Positions 1-11,194 of a DNA stretch of 64,000 nt are shown here, piece by piece (the stretch's first letter is position 1; every line of letters begins with the position of its first letter). This DNA is from Steromphala cineraria. Its lineage: Eukaryota > Mollusca > Gastropoda > Trochida > Trochidae. The notes under the pieces were generated by a model. That model was not told the origin of the DNA, ran no database searches, and saw nothing but the letters and a program-made list of their open reading frames with translations. A program made the translations under genes and the position numbers. The stretch spans positions 720,593 through 784,592 of the forward strand of contig OU744727.1 of the NCBI GenBank assembly GCA_916613615.1, read 5' to 3'.

Positions 1-184
1 ATGTGAATTTTACCATTGCCTTTGGTGCCGTCGGCGCCGATGGTGTGATTGTTTCAAATACTTTGGAATGACGGCAAATGAATGTCCATGAGGCTCACAC
101 TGATTTTCTCTGTAAAATGCTCCTGAGTTGTTCTTACTTGCACATGTCTAAATCTGTTTCAATCTATTACAGATGATATAGAAG

Positions 185-2164
185 ATGCCAAGATTTAGAG
201 GAAGGAGACCGAGGACTCGGAACTATGGGGGGCCGTATGCTTCAGACGACGAGTTCTCTTCCGAAGTCCATGCTGATGAAACTTCTGATATGGAAACTAC
301 TGATGATAGTGATGTGAATAGTGATAGTGATGGATTGGTATCGGACATGGACAGTGATCCAGACATAAGGAACATTGCAAGACGTATACTTGCTGCTACG
401 GCGGGGGCAGCTTCTGCTGGTTCTTCCACTGACGAGTTCGTTGACTTGGATGATCAAGACAGTGACACCTCTGGTACAGGGGATGGTGATTTTGCGGCAA
501 ACTGGAAGGACGGGCCGAGGCCACGTGGACGTGTTGATCTGCCTTTTACGGGACAGACTGGGCTGGGACAGTTCAAAGAATTGCCTGAGCAACCAAAACC
601 TATTGACTATTTCGAAATGTTCTTACAAGAAGATGATTACGGATTAATGGCAACGGAAACCAATAGATACTTTCACCAAGAATGCGACGACGAGGTCCTC
701 CCGCCCAAGTCAAGAATGCGCCAGTGGAAGGATACGAATGCTGAGGAAATGAAAGTATTCGTAGCCATGACTATCGCCATGTCCTTAGTTGTACAGAGGA
801 ACTTTTCAGAGTATTGGTCGACTAGTGATGTTACCTCGACGCCTTTCTTCCCAAAGTGTATGCCTAGAGACAGGTTTTGGTTGTTGCTCACGTTTCTTCA
901 CTTATCTGATAACAGTACAATGCCAGGACGAAACACACCACAGTTTTCCCCACTCAATAAACTTGGAATATTGTATAACCGCATCATACATCGGTTCTCA
1001 AGAGTTTATATACCGCATCAACATATCTCAGTTGATGAGGGATTGGTGCCTTGGAAAGGCAACCTCAGCTTCAAGGTTTACAACCCTGACAAACCTAAGA
1101 AGTATGGCATCAAGGCTTACATGTTGTGTGACTCGCACAATGGATACGTCTGTAAATTCAAACTCTACACTGGAAGAACCAACGAAGTTTCTATTGGAGG
1201 GAAAACGTATGATTTGGTCATGGATTTGGTCAAAGATTACTCTCGCAAGGGATATCATGTTTATATGGACAATTTCTATTCATCTGTGACATTGTACATC
1301 AATCTGTGGAAGTGTGGTTTCGGTGCGACGGGGACTTTGCGAGGAAATAGGAGCGGAATCCCAGTCAAACTGAAGAGAAAAACGAAGAAACCAGAGAAAG
1401 GTTCTATGTTGCAGCAACACAACAAAGAACTTCTGATCGTCAGGTATGAGGACAGAAAGTCAGTCTTGCTTATGTCCACTGTTGAGGACACGGAAGATGT
1501 CGAGTCGGGAAGGAAGAACAGGGTGACTGGAGAACCAATTACAAAACCTCGGATCGTTCATGAATACAACAAGTACATGGGTGGCGTCGACCGGGCCGGT
1601 CAGATGTTGTCGTACACACCGTTCAAGATGAAAACTCTAAAGTGGTGGAAGCGTGTGTGGTTTCATATCCTCAACGTTGCTCTTTTGAATGCCTACGTTC
1701 TGTACAAAGAACTCTCCAAAGATAAAACACTAAAGACAAACAGAGAATTTAGAAAAGAAATAGTTCAACACATCATAACATTTGCCGACAGAGATAAGGT
1801 TGCATCTCTCGGCAGACGTCCCCGGGGTCGGCGATGTACGACCGACGACAGTATTGTACGCCTGCATGGCCGTCACTTTCCTTCAAAGATCGAGCCTGTA
1901 GGAAGAAAGAAGAATTTGTCACGCACCTGTGTTGTATGTTCTAAAGCCAGACGTGAACTCTTGCGGCGTGGAGCGGCAGCTGCCAACCAGCCAGCAAGAA
2001 AGAAGAAAAGAGTAGGAAGAGAATCTTGTTTCGAGTGTCTAGACTGCAATGTTGCTTTGTGTGTAGAACCATGTTTCCGCCTATACCACACATCACAAGA
2101 TTTCTGTAAAGCCTATATCAGTATGATAGAGAGGGAAGAGGAAGATGGGGATGAAGATAATTGA
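185..2164 (+). CDS. piggyBac transposase, copy 1
   Basis: The 659-residue intronless ORF is a DDE/DDD transposase of the piggyBac family, which cuts and pastes at TTAA sites. The acidic N-terminal third (residues 20-100, rich in D/S/E) is poorly conserved in the family. The catalytic core runs from about 140 to 510. The aspartates sit in SVDEGL (D284), VYMDNF (D362) and GGVDRAG (D469). The D284-D362 spacing of 78 residues equals that of the Trichoplusia ni enzyme (D268/D346). Residues 582-636 form a C-terminal Cys/His-rich zinc-binding domain (CVVC, CFECLDC, CVEPC), as usual for DNA binding in this family. The ATG at 185 is the first in frame and heads a complete family-length product. It differs from copy 2 at only three residues (G74S, G97D, D100E), so both look functional and recently copied. 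A polyadenylation signal (AATAAA) follows near 2300. Confidence 0.95.
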   Translation: MPRFRGRRPRTRNYGGPYASDDEFSSEVHADETSDMETTDDSDVNSDSDGLVSDMDSDPDIRNIARRILAATAGAASAGSSTDEFVDLDDQDSDTSGTGDGDFAANWKDGPRPRGRVDLPFTGQTGLGQFKELPEQPKPIDYFEMFLQEDDYGLMATETNRYFHQECDDEVLPPKSRMRQWKDTNAEEMKVFVAMTIAMSLVVQRNFSEYWSTSDVTSTPFFPKCMPRDRFWLLLTFLHLSDNSTMPGRNTPQFSPLNKLGILYNRIIHRFSRVYIPHQHISVDEGLVPWKGNLSFKVYNPDKPKKYGIKAYMLCDSHNGYVCKFKLYTGRTNEVSIGGKTYDLVMDLVKDYSRKGYHVYMDNFYSSVTLYINLWKCGFGATGTLRGNRSGIPVKLKRKTKKPEKGSMLQQHNKELLIVRYEDRKSVLLMSTVEDTEDVESGRKNRVTGEPITKPRIVHEYNKYMGGVDRAGQMLSYTPFKMKTLKWWKRVWFHILNVALLNAYVLYKELSKDKTLKTNREFRKEIVQHIITFADRDKVASLGRRPRGRRCTTDDSIVRLHGRHFPSKIEPVGRKKNLSRTCVVCSKARRELLRRGAAAANQPARKKKRVGRESCFECLDCNVALCVEPCFRLYHTSQDFCKAYISMIEREEEDGDEDN

Positions 2165-2639
2165 AGAAAGAAAAAAGAAGTAGAAGTGTGGACTGAACTC
2201 TAGACCTTGTTAGGTTCTATAAAGCTGTTATTCGCACCTTTGAAGGTGATTATTGTTATACTTATATATTTGTTGATTATATTGTAAAAGCATTTATAAA
2301 AATAAATTTTTCTTTTTTTATTTCGTAACAGAGACAGAGAAAGTCAATGTGAGCTGTCCGTGGAAGTTCAACTGAAGCCGCATCATGAACCCCCACCCCT
2401 TCTTTGGCACTATATACAATTTTGGAAGGGGGTGGGGATCAAATCATTTACATGATTGTAAAGAGCGAAGAACGAGCTTCAGTCCAATGTGTCATTTGTA
2501 AATGCGCACGAAAAACTAAAGAAACTGCAAGCTATCTGTCGGAAATATCAAACCTTTTCTCAAAAATGATTGGGGTTACCCACCTTGCGGCATTCATATC
2601 TCACGGAACGTTTGAGATAATTTCAAATTTTTTTCTCCA

Positions 2640-3535
2640 TTTTGTAGAGGAGTAAATTGTCTTCATTTCAATGTATCATTTGTCTATGCGCGCACAATGA
2701 TAAAGAAGCGGCAGCGATGCACGGAATAAATGACATCGTCCACCCGCGCTACTTGCGCGCCGGCGTTCGCTAATTGAACTTGTATTTAACTCCCGCACCT
2801 TGTGGCACTCATATCTCACGAACCAATAGAGATATTTTTATAATTTTTATATCAACTTGTAGAGAAAAGAATTGTCTTTTTTTCCATGTATCATATGTCT
2901 ATGCGCGCAATGAAGAAGCGGTGCGCGCTCTACTTGCGCTCCGGCGTTCGCTAATTGAACTTGTATTTAACTCCCGCACCTTGCGGCACTCATATCTCAC
3001 GAACCATTAGAGATATTTTTATAATTTTTATATCAACTTGTAGAGAAAAGAATTGTCTTTTTTTCCATGTATCATATGTCTATGCGCGGACAGGAATAAA
3101 GAAGCGGCAAGCGAAAGATAAGTGATCGTTCACACGCGCTACTTGCGCTCCGGCGTTCGCTAATTGAACTTGTATTTAACTCCCGCACCTTGCGGCACTC
3201 ATATCTCACGAACCATTAGAGATATTTTTATAATTTTTATATCAACTTGTAGATAAAAGAATTGTCTTTTTTTCCATGTATCATATGTCTATGCGCGCAC
3301 AAAAATAAAGAAGCGGCAAGCGAAAGATAAGTGATCGTTCACACGCGCTACTTGCGCTCCGGCGTTCGCTAATTGAACTTGTATTTAACTCCCGCACCTT
3401 GCGGCACTCATATCTCACGAACCATTAGAGATATTTTTATAATTTTTATATCAACTTGTAGATAAAAGAATTGTCTTTTTTTCCATGTATCATATGTCTA
3501 TGCACGCACAAAAATAAAGAAGCGGCAAGCGGAAT
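2640..3535. repeat. Subterminal tandem array of piggyBac copy 1 (about 5 units)
   Basis: Five units of roughly 180-215 bp are each recognisable by GCGCGCATAGACATATGATAC (minus-strand reading) and by the segment covering TCATATCTCACGAACC. They lie between the transposase 3' end and the terminal repeat. The matching array in copy 2 has about eleven units, so array length changes between otherwise near-identical copies. Confidence 0.85.
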
Positions 3536-3864
3536 TAAAGACTTTCTTTTGATGACTGTGGGAAAAAAAATATGAGGCGCATCGTAATGTTTTTTTATAT
3601 ATTTATAAAGAGGCACAGTGTATCTAGAGGTCCATGTAAAAAGAATTATTCTGTGTGCATAAATAAACATTTTACAAGGCTCTAAATAAAAATCCGGGAT
3701 CCGCGAAATAGATACACCAATTGTTGTAAAAGACCCGGGACTCGCTACATAAACATATTCAGTGGGCGGTGCAATCAGGATATGACGGTGGCTGGCACCG
3801 GACAAAACAATGTCGCCACGGGGGCTAGTTGAGCAAAAATATATAGCCGCATCGTGAGGGTTAA

Positions 3865-4234
3865 AACAATCAAGTACAAATACGATGTAGATAATATATC
3901 CTCCCCATATAAAATAGCTACATCGTTAAATTTGATTATTCTCAACTTCCTATAGCCCGAACTTCTTTATCAAGTGATAAGGTGTTAACAAGTAATTGAA
4001 ATTCCTTGTGCTGAGGGAAGTATTTTGAGTTATATGTCGGAATCAAATGAAATAACGGATCTAGCAACAGTCAGGAGTCAAAATAATGTGTTTTCCCCCT
4101 TACATTTGGAAAACGTATGAAACTTTACCTTTCTGAAGGTTTATCTTCCAATAAGGACATTTTCGCTAGTTTTCCATAAACATGGTTATTTCCTATCAAG
4201 GTGTGCAGTGAATCTTTATTGAACAAGATAATTC
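3865..4234. other. 370-bp spacer between the two facing piggyBac elements
   Basis: This non-repetitive, AT-rich sequence is bounded on both sides by TTAA and a piggyBac terminal repeat. I see no ORF, RNA gene or known repeat. It would form the loop of the large inverted repeat made by the two elements. Confidence 0.6.
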
Positions 4235-4559
4235 TTAACCCTTACGATGCGGCTATATATTTTTGCTCAACTAGCCCCCGTGGCGACATTGTTTTGTCCG
4301 GTGCCAGCCACCGTTATATCCTGATTGCACCGCCCACTGAATATGTTTATGTAGCGAGTCCCGGGTCTTTTACAACAATTGGTGTATCTATTTCGCGGAT
4401 CCCGGATTTTTATTTAGAGCCTTGTAAAATGTTTATTTATGCACACAGAATAATTCTTTTTACATGGACTTCTAGATACACTGTGCCTCTTTATAAATAT
4501 ATAAAAAAACATTACGATGCGCCTCATATTTTTTTTCCCACAGTCATCAAAAGAAAGTC

Positions 4560-6660
4560 TTTAATTCCGCTTGCCGCTTCTTTATTTTTGTGCGTGCATA
4601 GACATATGATACATGGAAAAAAAGACAATTCTTTTATCTACAAGTTGATATAAAAATTATAAAAATATCTCTAATGGTTCGTGAGATATGAGTGCCGCAA
4701 GATGCGCGAGTTAAATACAAGTTCAATTAGCGAACGCCGGCGCGCAAGTAGCGCGTGTGAACGATCACTTATCTTTCGCTTGCCGCTTCTTTATTCCTGT
4801 CCGCGCATAGACATATGATACATCGAAAAAAAGACAATTCTTTTCTCTACAAGTTGATATAAAAATTATAAAAATATCTCTAATGGTTCGTGAGATATGA
4901 GTGCCGCAAGGTGCGGGAGTTAAATACAAGTTTAATTAGCGAACGCCGGAGCGCAAGTAGAGCGCGCACCGCTTCTTCATTGCGCGCATAGACATATGAT
5001 ACATGGAAAAAAAGACAATTCTTTTCTCTACAAGTTGATATAAAAATTATAAAAATATCTCTAATGGTTCGTGAGATATGAGTGCCGCAAGGTGCGCGAG
5101 TTAACACAAGTTCAATTAGCGAACGCCGGAGCGCAAGTAGCGCGTGTGAACGATCACTTATCTTTCGCTTGCCGCTTCTTTATTTTTGTGCGCGCATAGA
5201 CATATGATACATGGAAAAAAAGACAATTCTTTTCTCTACAAGTTGATATAAAAATTATAAAAATATCTCTAATGGTTCGTGAGATATGAGTGCCGCAAGG
5301 TGCGCGAGTTTACACAAGTTCAATTAGCGAACGCCGGAGCGCAAGTAGCGCGTGTGAACGATCACTTATCTTTCGCTTGCCGCTTCTTTATTTTTGTGCG
5401 CGCATAGACATATGATACATGGAAAAAAAGACAATTCTTTTCTCTACAAGTTGATATAAAAATTATAAAAATATCTCTAATGGTTCGTGAGATATGAGTG
5501 CCGCAAGGTGCGGGAGTTAAATACAAGTTCAATTAGCGAACGCCGGAGCGGAAGTAGCGCGTGTGAACGATCACTTATCTTTCGCTTGCCGCTTCTTTAT
5601 TTTTGTGCGCGCATAGACATATGATACATGGAAAAAAAGACAATTCTTTTCTCTACAAGTTGATATAAAAATTATAAAAATATCTCTAATGGTTCGTGAG
5701 ATATGAGTGCCGCAAGGTGCGGGAGTTAAATACAAGTTCAATTAGCGAACGCCGGAGCGCAAGTAGAGCGCGCACCGCTTCTTCATTGCGCGCATAGACA
5801 TATGATACATGGAAAAAAAGACAATTCTTTTCTCTACAAGTTGATATAAAAATTATAAAAATATCTCTAATGGTTCGTGAGATATGAGTGCCACAAGGTG
5901 CGGGAGTTAAATACAAGTTCAATTAGCGAACGCCGGAGCGGAAGTAGCGCGTGTGAACGATCACTTATCTTTCGCTTGCCGCTTCTTTATTTTTGTGCGC
6001 GCATAGACATATGATACATGGAAAAAAAGACAATTCTTTTCTCTACAAGTTGATATAAAAATTATAAAAATATCTCTAATGGTTCGTGAGATATGAGTGC
6101 CGCAAGGTGCGGGAGTTAAATACAAGTTCAATTAGCGAACGCCGGAGCGCAAGTAGAGCGCGCACCGCTTCTTCATTGCGCGCATAGACATATGATACAT
6201 GGAAAAAAAGACAATTCTTTTCTCTACAAGTTGATATAAAAATTATAAAAATATCTCTAATGGTTCGTGAGATATGAGTGCCGCAAGGTGCGCGAGTTAA
6301 CACAAGTTCAATTAGCGAACGCCGGAGCGCAAGTAGCGCGTGTGAACGATCACTTGTCTTTCGCTTGCCGCTTCTTTATTCCTGTCCGCGCATAGACATA
6401 TGATACATGGAAATGAAGACAATTCTTTTCTCTACAAGTTGATATAAAAATTATAAAAATATCTCTAATGGTTCGTGAGATATGAGTGCCACAAGGTGCG
6501 GGAGTTAAATACAAGTTCAATTAGCGAACGCCGGCGCGCAAGTAGCGCGGGTGGACGATGTCATTTATTCCGTGCATCGCTGCCGCTTCTTTATCATTGT
6601 GCGCGCATAGACAAATGATACATTGAAATGAAGACAATTTACTCCTCTACAAAATGGAGA
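4560..6660. repeat. Left subterminal array of piggyBac copy 2 (about 11 units)
   Basis: Units of about 180-215 bp recur near 4591, 4801, 4981, 5196, 5401, 5611, 5791, 6001, 6181, 6391 and 6605. Each carries GCGCATAGACATATGATACA, AAGACAATTCTTTTCTCTAC and GGTTCGTGAGATATGAGTGC. Two sub-types alternate: a shorter one containing AGAGCGCGCACCGCTTC and a longer one containing GTGAACGATCACTTATC. Short open frames inside the array repeat with it and are not genes. Confidence 0.9.
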
Positions 6661-7129
6661 AAAAAATTTGAAATTATCTCAAACGTTCCGTGAGATATGA
6701 ATGCCGCAAGGTGGGTAACCCCAATCATTTTTGAGAAAAGGTTTGATATTTCCGACAGATAGCTTGCAGTTTCTTTAGTTTTTCGTGCGCATTTACAAAT
6801 GACACATTGGACTGAAGCTCGTTCTTCGCTATTTACAATCATGTAAATGATTTGATCCCCACCCCCTTCCAAAATTGTATATAGTGCCAAAGAAGGGGTG
6901 GGGGTTCATGATGCGGCTTCAGTTGAACTTCCACGGACAGCTCACATTGACTTTCTCTGTCTCTGTTACGAAATAAAAAAAGAAAAATTTATTTTTATAA
7001 ATGCTTGTACAATATAATCAACAAATATATAAGTATAACAATAATCACCTTCAAAGGTGCGAATAACAGCTTTATAGAACCTAACAAGGTCTAGAGTTCA
7101 GTCCACACTTCTACTTCTTTTTTCTTTCT

Positions 7130-9109
7130 TCAATTATCTTCATCCCCATCTTCCTCTTCCCTCTCTATCATACTGATATAGGCTTTACAGAAATCTTGTG
7201 ATGTGTGGTATAGGCGGAAACATGGTTCTACACACAAAGCAACATTGCAGTCTAGACACTCGAAACAAGATTCTCTTCCTACTCTTTTCTTCTTTCTTGC
7301 TGGCTGGTTGGCAGCTGCCGCTCCACGCCGCAAGAGTTCACGTCTGGCTTTAGAACATACAACACAGGTGCGTGACAAATTCTTCTTTCTTCCTACAGGC
7401 TCGATCTTTGAAGGAAAGTGACGGCCATGCAGGCGTACAATACTGTCGTCGGTCGTACATCGCCGACCCCGGGGACGTCTGCCGAGAGATGCAACCTTAT
7501 CTCTGTCGGCAAATGTTATGATGTGTTGAACTATTTCTTTTCTAAATTCTCTGTTTGTCTTTAGTGTTTTATCTTTGGAGAGTTCTTTGTACAGAACGTA
7601 GGCATTCAAAAGAGCAACGTTGAGGATATGAAACCACACACGCTTCCACCACTTTAGAGTTTTCATCTTGAACGGTGTGTACGACAACATCTGACCGGCC
7701 CGGTCGACGCCACCCATGTACTTGTTGTATTCATGAACGATCCGAGGTTTTGTAATTGGTTCTCCAGTCACCCTGTTCTTCCTTCCCGACTCGACATCTT
7801 CCGTGTCCTCAACAGTGGACATAAGCAAGACTGACTTTCTGTCCTCATACCTGACGATCAGAAGTTCTTTGTTGTGTTGCTGCAACATAGAACCTTTCTC
7901 TGGTTTCTTCGTTTTTCTCTTCAGTTTGACTGGGATTCCGCTCCTATTTCCTCGCAAAGTCCCCGTCGCACCGAAACCACACTTCCACAGATTGATGTAC
8001 AATGTCACAGATGAATAGAAATTGTCCATGTAAACATGATATCCCTTCCGAGAGTAATCTTTGACCAAATCCATGACCAAATCATACGTTTTCCCTCCAA
8101 TAGAAACTTCGTTGGTTCTTCCAGTGTAGAGTTTGAATTTACAGACGTATCCATTGTGCGAGTCACACAACATGTAAGCCTTGATGCCATACTTCTTAGG
8201 TTTGTCAGGGTTGTAAACCTTGAAGCTGAGGTTGCCTTTCCAAGGCACCAATCCCTCATCAACTGAGATATGTTGATGCGGTATATAAACTCTTGAGAAC
8301 CGATGTATGATGCGGTTATACAATATTCCAAGTTTATTGAGTGGGGAAAACTGTGGTGTGTTTCGTCCTGGCATTGTACTGTTATCAGATAAGTGAAGAA
8401 ACGTGAGCAACAACCAAAACCTGTCTCTAGGCATACACTTTGGGAAGAAAGGCGTCGAGGTAACATCACTAGTCGACCAATACTCTGAAAAGTTCCTCTG
8501 TACAACTAAGGACATGGCGATAGTCATCGCTACGAATACTTTCATTTCCTCAGCATTCGTATCCTTCCACTGGCGCATTCTTGACTTGGGCGGGAGGACC
8601 TCGTCGTCGCATTCTTGGTGAAAGTATCTATTGGTTTCCGTTGCCATTAATCCGTAATCATCTTCTTGTAAGAACATTTCGAAATAGTCAATAGGTTTTG
8701 GTTGCTCAGGCAATTCTTTGAACTGTCCCAGCCCAGTCTGTCCCGTAAAAGGCAGATCAACACGTCCACGTGGCCTCGGCCCGTCCTTCCAGTTTGCCGC
8801 AAAATCCCCCTCCCCTGTATCAGAGGTGTCACTGTCTTGATCATCCAAGTCAACGAACTCGTCAGTGGAAGAACCAGCAGAAGCTGCGCTCGCCGTAGCA
8901 GCTAGTATACGTCTTGCAATGTTCCTTATGTCTGGATCACTGTCCATGTCCGATACCAATCCATCACTATCACTATTCACATCACTATCATCAGTAGTTT
9001 CCATATCAGAAGTTTCATCAGCATGGACTTCGGAAGAGAACTCGTCGTCTGAAGCATACGGCCCCCCATAGTTCCGAGTCCTCGGTCTCCTTCCTCTAAA
9101 TCTTGGCAT
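7130..9109 (-). CDS. piggyBac transposase, copy 2
   Basis: The 659-residue transposase on the minus strand is 99.5% identical to copy 1 at the protein level. It has the same triad (D284, D362, D469), the same RRP/RGR-rich stretch near 543-551 and the same C-terminal Cys-rich domain (582-636). All three amino-acid differences from copy 1 fall in the acidic N-terminal tail (residues 74-100), outside the catalytic core. The gene lies inside a complete TTAA-flanked element with intact terminal repeats, so this copy has everything expected of an autonomous element. The start was chosen as the first ATG giving the full acidic tail. The 5' leader ends in TCTGTAATAGATTG (minus strand) without a clear intron. 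Activity is an inference. Confidence 0.95.
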   Translation of the reverse strand: MPRFRGRRPRTRNYGGPYASDDEFSSEVHADETSDMETTDDSDVNSDSDGLVSDMDSDPDIRNIARRILAATASAASAGSSTDEFVDLDDQDSDTSDTGEGDFAANWKDGPRPRGRVDLPFTGQTGLGQFKELPEQPKPIDYFEMFLQEDDYGLMATETNRYFHQECDDEVLPPKSRMRQWKDTNAEEMKVFVAMTIAMSLVVQRNFSEYWSTSDVTSTPFFPKCMPRDRFWLLLTFLHLSDNSTMPGRNTPQFSPLNKLGILYNRIIHRFSRVYIPHQHISVDEGLVPWKGNLSFKVYNPDKPKKYGIKAYMLCDSHNGYVCKFKLYTGRTNEVSIGGKTYDLVMDLVKDYSRKGYHVYMDNFYSSVTLYINLWKCGFGATGTLRGNRSGIPVKLKRKTKKPEKGSMLQQHNKELLIVRYEDRKSVLLMSTVEDTEDVESGRKNRVTGEPITKPRIVHEYNKYMGGVDRAGQMLSYTPFKMKTLKWWKRVWFHILNVALLNAYVLYKELSKDKTLKTNREFRKEIVQHIITFADRDKVASLGRRPRGRRCTTDDSIVRLHGRHFPSKIEPVGRKKNLSRTCVVCSKARRELLRRGAAAANQPARKKKRVGRESCFECLDCNVALCVEPCFRLYHTSQDFCKAYISMIEREEEDGDEDN

Positions 9110-11194
9110 CTTCTATATCATCTGTAATAGATTGAAACAGATTTAGACATGTGCAAGTAAGAACAACTCAGGAGCATTTTACAGAGAAAATCAGTGTGAG
9201 CCTCATGGACATTCATTTGCCGTCATTCCAAAGTATTTGAAACAATCACACCATCGGCGCCGACGGCACCAAAGGCAATGGTAAAATTCACATATTTGGA
9301 CGTTTCATGACTGTCCCGGCTAACCCCGGTTCTTTTATTCATACGACTCCCCAAAAGTCGAAAACCTGGGCTTTCTTCTGACTTCCTAGGCGACGAGTTG
9401 GCGAGTCGCGAACGAAACAACCATCTACGTCAGGGAAGCTCTGATTGTCAGTTGTGGATTACAAAAGTTTTGCAACTTTTGATAGGTTCCACGGACCTAA
9501 CCGCCGCAGCGTCGCGGCGAAACCCAAACAAAATTGCCGATGTCAAAAAAAGGACATCAACACATTTTGCGGGGCTTCTTGCATCTTTATTTCTCTTTGC
9601 GCATATACATATGATATACCAAAATGATGGCACTTTTATTCTCTTTCCAACGATATATCGTGTGTTAGAGCGCGCCGCTTGGTTAGTGAAATATCAAGCG
9701 CGAAAGTACATACTTTTGCGGCCTTTATAGTATAATTATTTGCATGGGCGGACATACAAATGATATGCCAAAATGAAGGCAATTTCATCCTCTTTCCAAC
9801 GATATCTCATGTGTTAGAGCGCGCCGCTTGGTTAGTGAAATATCAAGCGCGAAAGCAATCTCTCGGACTTTGTGTTCTGAAATCCGAGGCACTGGGCAAC
9901 GTTGCCCATGAAATTGGTTGTTCTCGAATGGAAGGACCTCGCCCGACATATAAGGAAAATGTTTCAGACCTCGGAATAACACCGAAAATAGTTTTTGAAT
10001 TTCACTAAACATGATATTGATTTTGAAAGTTTGGGTGCTAAGGGTCAATTTTTCCCATGGTTTGCGGCGAGGCCCGCACTAGAAATAGTGAAAATTCTCG
10101 AATGAATGTTCCGAGCACCCTCGATTTTTCATGGGAAAAATTCCCACAAACGTTCCGTCCCTCTCGGGAGAAAATTCTCGGTCTCCGAAAAAGTTGAATA
10201 AGTCAAAAACCGATTGCTTCGCGTCAACAACATTTATACCGCAGATAGAGCCCCGACTTTTCCACCTCTCCAATAAGTCACTTTTCACAAATAAATTTTT
10301 TTTATTTTGTTATTGACGAAAACGGTTTTATGTAAATATTTCAATAATTAGTAACTTCTCCTTTCTTCCAGGGACGTGAAAGGGTAGACATTGACACTCA
10401 AAGTTTGGACATGTGCAGTTTCAGCAAATGGCATCACAAACAAAAATGTTCACGCAGTTCTAAAAAACCCGAGTGCAGCCGAAATTTAGTGGGAAATTTT
10501 TCTCACAAAAACGACTACAGTCGGAAAAAGCGTCTCGATCATGACAATATTTCTGTTTCCGAGTTATAACTTTTTAGGCAGAACTGGAAGCAAACTTTCG
10601 CTTCGACAGTTTTTAGCTTTGGGGGCTAAGGGTAAATTTGTACCATGTCTCGTGGCGAGGCCCGCACTAAAAATATTGAAAATCCTCGAAAGAAAACTCC
10701 GAGTACGCTCGATTTTTCATGGGAAAAAAGTCCATACCTCACGGCGAAGCTCGGAAGTGGTCAAAATCTCCGGCCTTCGTCATAACCCGAGAGTGAAAGT
10801 GGCCCAAAAAAAGCCCATACCGCCGGGTGGTCTCGGAAAAGTAGAACAAAAGCACGATCGTGCTCAAAACCCGATAGTGTGAATGTGGTCATGGGACAAC
10901 TTTCCCATTACATCATGGCGAGACCCGGGACAAAATTTCCGATGGCCGGAAGTGGTCAGAACACTCGGACGTCCCTTTCGTCATGGGAAAACGTTCCCAT
11001 TACCTCATGCCGAGACCCGGAAAAAAATTTCGATGCCCGGAAGTGGTTCGGAACCTCTGACGTCATCGCAACCCGATCATGTAAGTTTGGTAATGGGACA
11101 AGTTTCCCATTACGTCATGACTAAAAACCGGAAAAAATGTTTTATGTCAAAAAGACCTACACACATTTTGCGGGGCTTCTTGCATCTTTATTTC
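9110..11194. other. Non-coding interior of piggyBac copy 2 with spaced GGG...CCC dyads
   Basis: No gene is seen. The block has two isolated units of the right-array type near 9599 and 9746. A roughly 120-bp unit then occurs twice (about 10026-10145 and 10608-10735, both with GCGAGGCCCGCACTA). Three units of about 100 bp follow near 10890, 10981 and 11092, each with a dyad of the form ATGGGA(N)nTCCCAT. A perfect 16-bp palindrome, TGGGCAACGTTGCCCA, lies at 9893-9908. These could be protein-binding or promoter sites of the element, but that is inference. Confidence 0.6.

Larger units (their letters stand above)
1..3864 (+). mobile_element. piggyBac element, copy 1, cut by the window edge
   Basis: This is one end of a piggyBac-type DNA transposon whose transposase reads on the plus strand. 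The end is at 3860, where the terminal inverted repeat reads CCGCATCGTGAGGG (one mismatch to copy 2), followed by a TTAA target site at 3861-3864. The whole segment is the reverse complement of 4235 to about 9290, apart from a smaller repeat array. The element's other end lies left of the window, so its completeness cannot be judged. Confidence 0.9.

Noticed and set aside
2640..6660. CRISPR-like regular repeats
   Set aside because: Units are about 200 bp and wholly homologous, with no unique spacers. They are part of a eukaryotic transposon.
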